Assembly: GCA_964507195.1 (NCBI GenBank)
Contig: CAZDPA010000072.1
Location: forward strand, 1 to 18,361
DNA from: Solimonas sp964507195
GTDB taxonomy: Bacteria > Pseudomonadota > Gammaproteobacteria > Nevskiales > Nevskiaceae
DNA length: 18,361 bases
Reading direction: 5' to 3'
Made by a program: the position numbers and the translations under genes. The notes below the pieces were generated by a model that worked only from the letters and a program-made list of their open reading frames with translations, did no database searches and was not told the origin of the DNA. Of the stretch, positions 14,783 through 18,361 are shown in pieces (position 1 is the first letter of the stretch; every line of letters starts with the position of its first letter).

Positions 14783-15788
14783 ATGAAACTGAAGACACGC
14801 TTCACCGAGCTCGTAGGCATCGATCTGCCCATCGTCCAGGGCGGCATGATGTGGGTTGGCCGCGCCGAACTCGCGGCGGCAGTCTCCAATGCCGGTGGCC
14901 TGGGCATCATCACCGCGCTGACGCAGCCGTCGCCGGATGCCCTGCGTGCCGAGATCGCGCGCTGCCGCACGCTCACCGACAAGCCCTTCGGCGTGAACCT
15001 GACCATCCTGCCGTCGGTCAATCCGCCGCCGTATGCGGAATACCGCAAGGCGATCATCGACAGCGGCATCAGGGTCGTCGAGACCGCCGGCCACAATCCG
15101 CGCGAGCACGTCGAGGATTTCAAGGCGCACGGCATCATCGTCATCCACAAGTGCACCGCGGTGCGTCATGCGCTGTCCGCCGAGCGCATGGGCGTCGATG
15201 CAATCTCGATCGACGGCTTCGAGTGCGCCGGCCATCCCGGCGAAGACGACATCCCCGGCCTTATCCTGATTCCGGCCGCCGCCGACAAGGTGAAGATCCC
15301 GATGCTCGCCTCCGGCGGCTTCGGCGACGGCCGCGGCCTCGTCGCCGCGCTGGCGCTGGGCGCCGACGGCATCAACATGGGCACGCGCTTCTGCGCGACG
15401 GTCGAAGCCCCGATCCATGACAAGGTCAAGCAGCTGATGGTCGACAGCGACGAGCGCGCAACCAACCTGATCTTCCGCTCGCTGAAGAACACCGGCCGCG
15501 TCGGCAAGAACAGCGTGTCCGACAAGGTNNNNNNNNNNCGAGATCCTCAAACAGCCCGGCGCGAAATTCGAAGACATCGCCCACCTGGTCAAGGGTGCGC
15601 AGGGCCGCGTCGCGCTGGAAACCGGGGACATCGACGCCGGCCTGATCTGGGCCGGCCAGGTACAGGGCCTGATCCGCGACATCCCGACCGTTGCCGAGCT
15701 GATGAGCCGCATCATGCGCGAGGCGAACGAGATCATCGAGCGCCGCCTGCGCAGCTTCGTCGTCAGCGCGGAAGCGGTAGCGGCCTGA
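14783..15788 (+). CDS. Nitronate monooxygenase-like FMN flavoprotein, interrupted by an assembly gap
   Basis: The visible N-terminal 248 residues and the last 82 form one TIM-barrel flavoprotein of the 2-nitropropane dioxygenase/nitronate monooxygenase family. Motifs: PIVQGGMMWVG (16-26), NAGGLGIITA (36-45), DGFECAGHPGEDD (144-156) with conserved His151, LASGGFGDGRG (175-185) and GADGINMGTRF (193-203), the FMN phosphate site. The family oxidises nitronates or reduces quinones with NAD(P)H; the annotation cannot choose between them. Downstream of the Ns the frame is shifted by one relative to the literal 10 Ns: the true C-terminal frame starts at GAG 15540 (EILKQPGAKFEDIAHLV) and ends at the TGA 15786-15788. 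So the gene is probably intact in the organism, and the Ns are a placeholder. Confidence 0.85.
15529..15538. other. Assembly gap of 10 Ns
   Basis: Ten N bases lie inside the nitronate monooxygenase-like gene. To keep the frame, the true missing length must be a multiple of three, so ten is not the real length and the run looks like a fixed-size filler. Confidence 0.95.
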
Positions 15789-15789
15789 G

Positions 15790-15814
15790 AAAACCGCCGC
15801 GGCAACGCCGCGGC
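15790..15814 (-). terminator. Intrinsic terminator between convergent genes
   Basis: GCCGCGGC (15796-15803) and GCCGCGGC (15807-15814) form an eight-base-pair stem with loop AAC. On the minus strand it is followed by GGTTTT, so it works best as a terminator for the DUF349 gene, which ends 16 bases upstream. On the plus strand no T-run follows, but the same hairpin comes 8 bases after the flavoprotein stop. Confidence 0.65.
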
Positions 15815-15829
15815 AGCTGATCGCTTGAG

Positions 15830-18151
15830 CTATTTGGGATTGCCCCGCTCGCGACAGCGCCGGAATCTCTGCAGCAGCGGCTCGTATACTGCGTCTTCCA
15901 CGGGGCCGACGCTCACCCATTCGATCGCCAGGGTGTCCAGCTGCGTCTCATCAATCCGCAGACCCTGACCCATGCGCTTCACCAGGTTCTGCAGCTGATA
16001 TTCGCGACGCAAGGCCTGATCATCCGATGGCGTCGGCATGTCGGTCAGTATTTCCGCCCGGATGCAGAGCATCTTCAGCGCCGCCTCATTGGCTGCGAGA
16101 TCCGCGGAGCGCTCCGGAGCGAGCCACAGCTTGAGCGTATCGAACCCGCTCCTCGGCCATCTCTGGACGGAAGCAATGCAGGTCTCGGCAGCTTCTCTCA
16201 AAGCGTCGAGTTGCCCGTTGCCGAGGCCGCGTGCCACGGCGAGCCTGTAGGCGCGCACGTGGTTGGCGGCTTCGAACAGATCGTGCCAGCTGCGTTCGGC
16301 GTCGCGCGCACGTTGGCGCGCGATTGACTTCGCGCAGCGATCCAGCCCCCGATCCAGCCGGTTGCGAAGTTCACGCGAGTCCGCACGCGGAAACTCGCCG
16401 AGTGCCTCGAAAGCGTTTTGTAACTCGCCCAGCGCTGCGGTGCGCGCCAGCAGCTCAGCACCCTCGAGCGCGGCGATCTGCTCGATCTCCTCGCACAGGG
16501 CAATAGCCTGCGCCTTGTTGCTCTCGAGCCCGGCCGTGTGGGCGGCAGACTCCTGCTGGCGCTTCTGGAACACGGCATCCGTGTGGCGGCGGAACTCCTC
16601 CCAGAGGCGTTGATCCGCGTCACGCGGCACGGGGCCCACGGCCTGCCACTTCTGCTGCAGATCCTTGATTGCTTCGATTGCCTTGCGGCCGTCGTCGCTT
16701 GCGAGCAAAGCCCGGGCGCGCTCGATCAGCGACTCCTTCTGCTTCAGGTTGCGGGCGTGTTCGGCGTCCAGCCGGGTCTGCAGACTCGTGACGAGCGCCG
16801 TGAACGCTGCCTGCTGCTGCTTGCCGGCCTTGTGGTCGACAGGCGAGTAGCCACGCCATTCCTGTTTCGTCTCGCGCAGCGTCTTGCTGACGGCCCGCCA
16901 GTCCGGTTGCTCCCAGTTGTGCTCTGCTTCAAACGCAGTCAACTTGCCGAGCAAGGCATCGCGATGCCGCAGATTGTTCTCGCGGATGAGTGCCTGGGCA
17001 GCAAAATATTCGACGCACGGCTGATACGCCTTCTGCGCTGCGTCCTGGAAGCGTTGCCCATCGGCTTCGGCATTCTCACCGGCGCCCTTGCCGAGGGTGC
17101 GCCACTCATCTTTCAGGCTCTTGATCCGGTCGGCGAGGGCGAGTGGATCAAATGTCGCGTCGATGAGCGACTCCATTTCCTCGATCAGCTCGGCGCGCTT
17201 CGGCGTCACTGAAAAGCTCTTCCAGTCCTTCAACTCGTCGAGTTGACTGTCGAGCTGCTGCAGTTGGCTGGCCAGCTTCGCCGGCAGAGGCGCGGCTCGG
17301 TTCAGCTTCTCTGCTAAGGTCCGGCGCACTCCCGCCGCACGGGAGGTGCTGCCAGCGCTCAGCGCAGCACGCGCCTTGCGGATCAATTCGCCAATCTGGC
17401 GAACAGCCTCACGCTCGGCCAGCTGCTCATCGGTCAGCACAGGCTTCTGTTCCTCAAGTACCGGTGCTTGCTCGGCTGCAGCCGCGGCGGCTGCCTGCGC
17501 TCGCTGTTCGCGAAGGCGCTGCGCCTCTGCGGCAGCATCGGCCACAGCCTGCGCGCGCGATGCCTGATCCGCCAGTTGGCGCAAGTGTTCGGCAACGGTC
17601 TGCCGTGAGCGGTCTATCCATTGCTGGACTCTGCTGCGCAGCTCCGGATCTGCCTGCTCAGCCACTGCATTCCAGCGATTCTCGAACTGATCCAGTCTCA
17701 AGCTGTACAAGGTGTCGTACTCGCGCTGGCTGTGGCGCTCGAGCGATGCCGAAGCCGCATCGATCTCGGTCCGCAACTGCTCGAGCTTGCGACCCTGCTC
17801 CAGCAGGGCATCGCGCTTGGCCGTCAGAACCTTGTAGACATTCTTGTCGTTGCCACCGCGAACATCGCGGATGAGCTGCCGCAGCACGTCCGGATCTTCG
17901 ATTGCGTGCGCCGCCGCCTGGCGAACCTTGTTCGATGCCCCCGCAATGACCAGCCGGGCCACCGCCTGGACGTCCCGCGCATCGATCGCCGACTGCAAGG
18001 CTCTCTCCTCGGCATCGGCGGCCAGCGCGCGATCAGCCGCGCTCGGCTGGGGACGCGACTTCCCGGCCTTTGCGGACGGCGCCGGTTGAGGCGCTGAAGC
18101 CGGAGACGGCAACGACGACACTTTGCGAAACAAGCGCGAGAACAACGACAT
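15830..18151 (-). CDS. DUF349-repeat protein
   Basis: The 773-residue protein is predicted to be cytoplasmic, with no signal peptide or membrane segment seen. Residues 10-45 are rich in Pro, Ser and Ala; 130-300 is charged and Gln/Ala-rich, consistent with coiled coil. Three DUF349-like repeats follow, about 337-385 (IKSLKDEWRTLGKGAG), 415-460 (LRETKQEWRGYSPVD) and 490-535 (IKDLQQKWQAVGPVPRDADQ). Function of the family is not established. The start MSLFSRLFRK (18151) is preferred over an in-frame Met six codons earlier because AGG lies six bases before it. It is convergent with the flavoprotein gene (41 bp apart), and unrelated in function to the catabolic genes as far as can be seen. Confidence 0.85.
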   Translation of the reverse strand: MSLFSRLFRKVSSLPSPASAPQPAPSAKAGKSRPQPSAADRALAADAEERALQSAIDARDVQAVARLVIAGASNKVRQAAAHAIEDPDVLRQLIRDVRGGNDKNVYKVLTAKRDALLEQGRKLEQLRTEIDAASASLERHSQREYDTLYSLRLDQFENRWNAVAEQADPELRSRVQQWIDRSRQTVAEHLRQLADQASRAQAVADAAAEAQRLREQRAQAAAAAAAEQAPVLEEQKPVLTDEQLAEREAVRQIGELIRKARAALSAGSTSRAAGVRRTLAEKLNRAAPLPAKLASQLQQLDSQLDELKDWKSFSVTPKRAELIEEMESLIDATFDPLALADRIKSLKDEWRTLGKGAGENAEADGQRFQDAAQKAYQPCVEYFAAQALIRENNLRHRDALLGKLTAFEAEHNWEQPDWRAVSKTLRETKQEWRGYSPVDHKAGKQQQAAFTALVTSLQTRLDAEHARNLKQKESLIERARALLASDDGRKAIEAIKDLQQKWQAVGPVPRDADQRLWEEFRRHTDAVFQKRQQESAAHTAGLESNKAQAIALCEEIEQIAALEGAELLARTAALGELQNAFEALGEFPRADSRELRNRLDRGLDRCAKSIARQRARDAERSWHDLFEAANHVRAYRLAVARGLGNGQLDALREAAETCIASVQRWPRSGFDTLKLWLAPERSADLAANEAALKMLCIRAEILTDMPTPSDDQALRREYQLQNLVKRMGQGLRIDETQLDTLAIEWVSVGPVEDAVYEPLLQRFRRCRERGNPK

Positions 18152-18361
18152 GAGTGACCTGCACAGCATTTGGACGGGCCGCGCATTCTATATGCGCTGG
18201 AAGATCCGCATCGTCTGCCTGCCTGAGCCGTGACGTCACCCAGATTTGGCTGCTGCTGCAACGCCTGCACAGCAGAGGCGCCCGCTTCCAGGAAGCGATA
18301 TCGACAATTGGACCGGCGGGAACCGGCTGGTCAGAGCCGCTGGCGCAAAACTGCGAAGGCC
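18152..18361. other. Right-edge intergenic stretch upstream of the DUF349 gene
   Basis: No gene is supported. A perfect inverted repeat, GCGCAT/ATGCGC with spacer TCTAT, lies at 18181-18197 and overlaps a TATAGA that could be the -10 of the DUF349 gene on the minus strand, about 35 bases before the start codon. No -35 is clear. The last 28 bases on the minus strand could encode the C-terminus of another gene ending at 18331, but this rests on nine codons only. Confidence 0.3.

Noticed and set aside
12156..14798. An 880-codon open frame antisense to the indolepyruvate oxidoreductase gene
   Set aside because: GC-rich codon bias makes long stop-free antisense frames common. The protein has no recognisable motif and a skewed Arg/Ala/Asp composition, while the opposite strand encodes a complete well-known enzyme.
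18331..18361. C-terminal end of another minus-strand gene
   Set aside because: Only nine codons (FAVLRQRL and a stop) are visible, which is too little to support.

Overview
The window is GC-rich and densely coding. It has no rRNA, tRNA, phage, transposase or CRISPR array that I can see. Codon use is strongly GC-biased. A one-chain indolepyruvate:ferredoxin oxidoreductase (a form typical of proteobacteria), an AcuI/YhdH-type reductase and a long DUF349 protein suggest a free-living, aerobic proteobacterium. My best guess is a gammaproteobacterium of the Nevskiales/Steroidobacter/Xanthomonadales type. That placement is inference, because no marker gene is present.

Region 1 (about 167-10400) has eight genes, all on the minus strand. 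In transcription order they are: an amidohydrolase, a Rieske non-heme iron oxygenase, a Rieske ferredoxin overlapping it by 4 bp, two acyl-CoA dehydrogenases, a zinc-free AcuI/YhdH-type enoyl (acryloyl)-CoA reductase, a double hot-dog MaoC/FAS1-like dehydratase, and an AMP-forming acyl-CoA synthetase. Together they read as a catabolic cluster for a carboxylic acid that is oxygenated or hydrolysed, activated with CoA, dehydrogenated and hydrated. The substrate cannot be named from sequence. No thiolase, hydroxyacyl-CoA dehydrogenase or ferredoxin reductase lies in the window. The left edge looks like the 5' region of a further minus-strand gene.

Region 2 (10592-15788) is divergent, on the plus strand: a VOC/glyoxalase-fold protein, the 1159-residue indolepyruvate oxidoreductase, and a nitronate monooxygenase-like flavoprotein interrupted by a 10-N assembly gap. 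Region 3 (15830-18151) is a convergent minus-strand DUF349 protein, followed by a good hairpin terminator between the two 3' ends.

The most unusual feature is the intergenic DNA. Every co-directional gap over 100 bp carries a palindromic repeat from one of two families. Family A (three copies, 1940-2064, 4546-4645, 11098-11210) has conserved arms around hairpins whose stems differ in sequence but keep pairing. Family B (three two-hairpin copies at 3321-3432, 5715-5830 and 8997-9108, plus a single hairpin at 7165-7194) is built on a CCCTCTCCCC/GGGGAGAGGG stem, and its two-hairpin copies place potential G-quadruplex runs on both strands.
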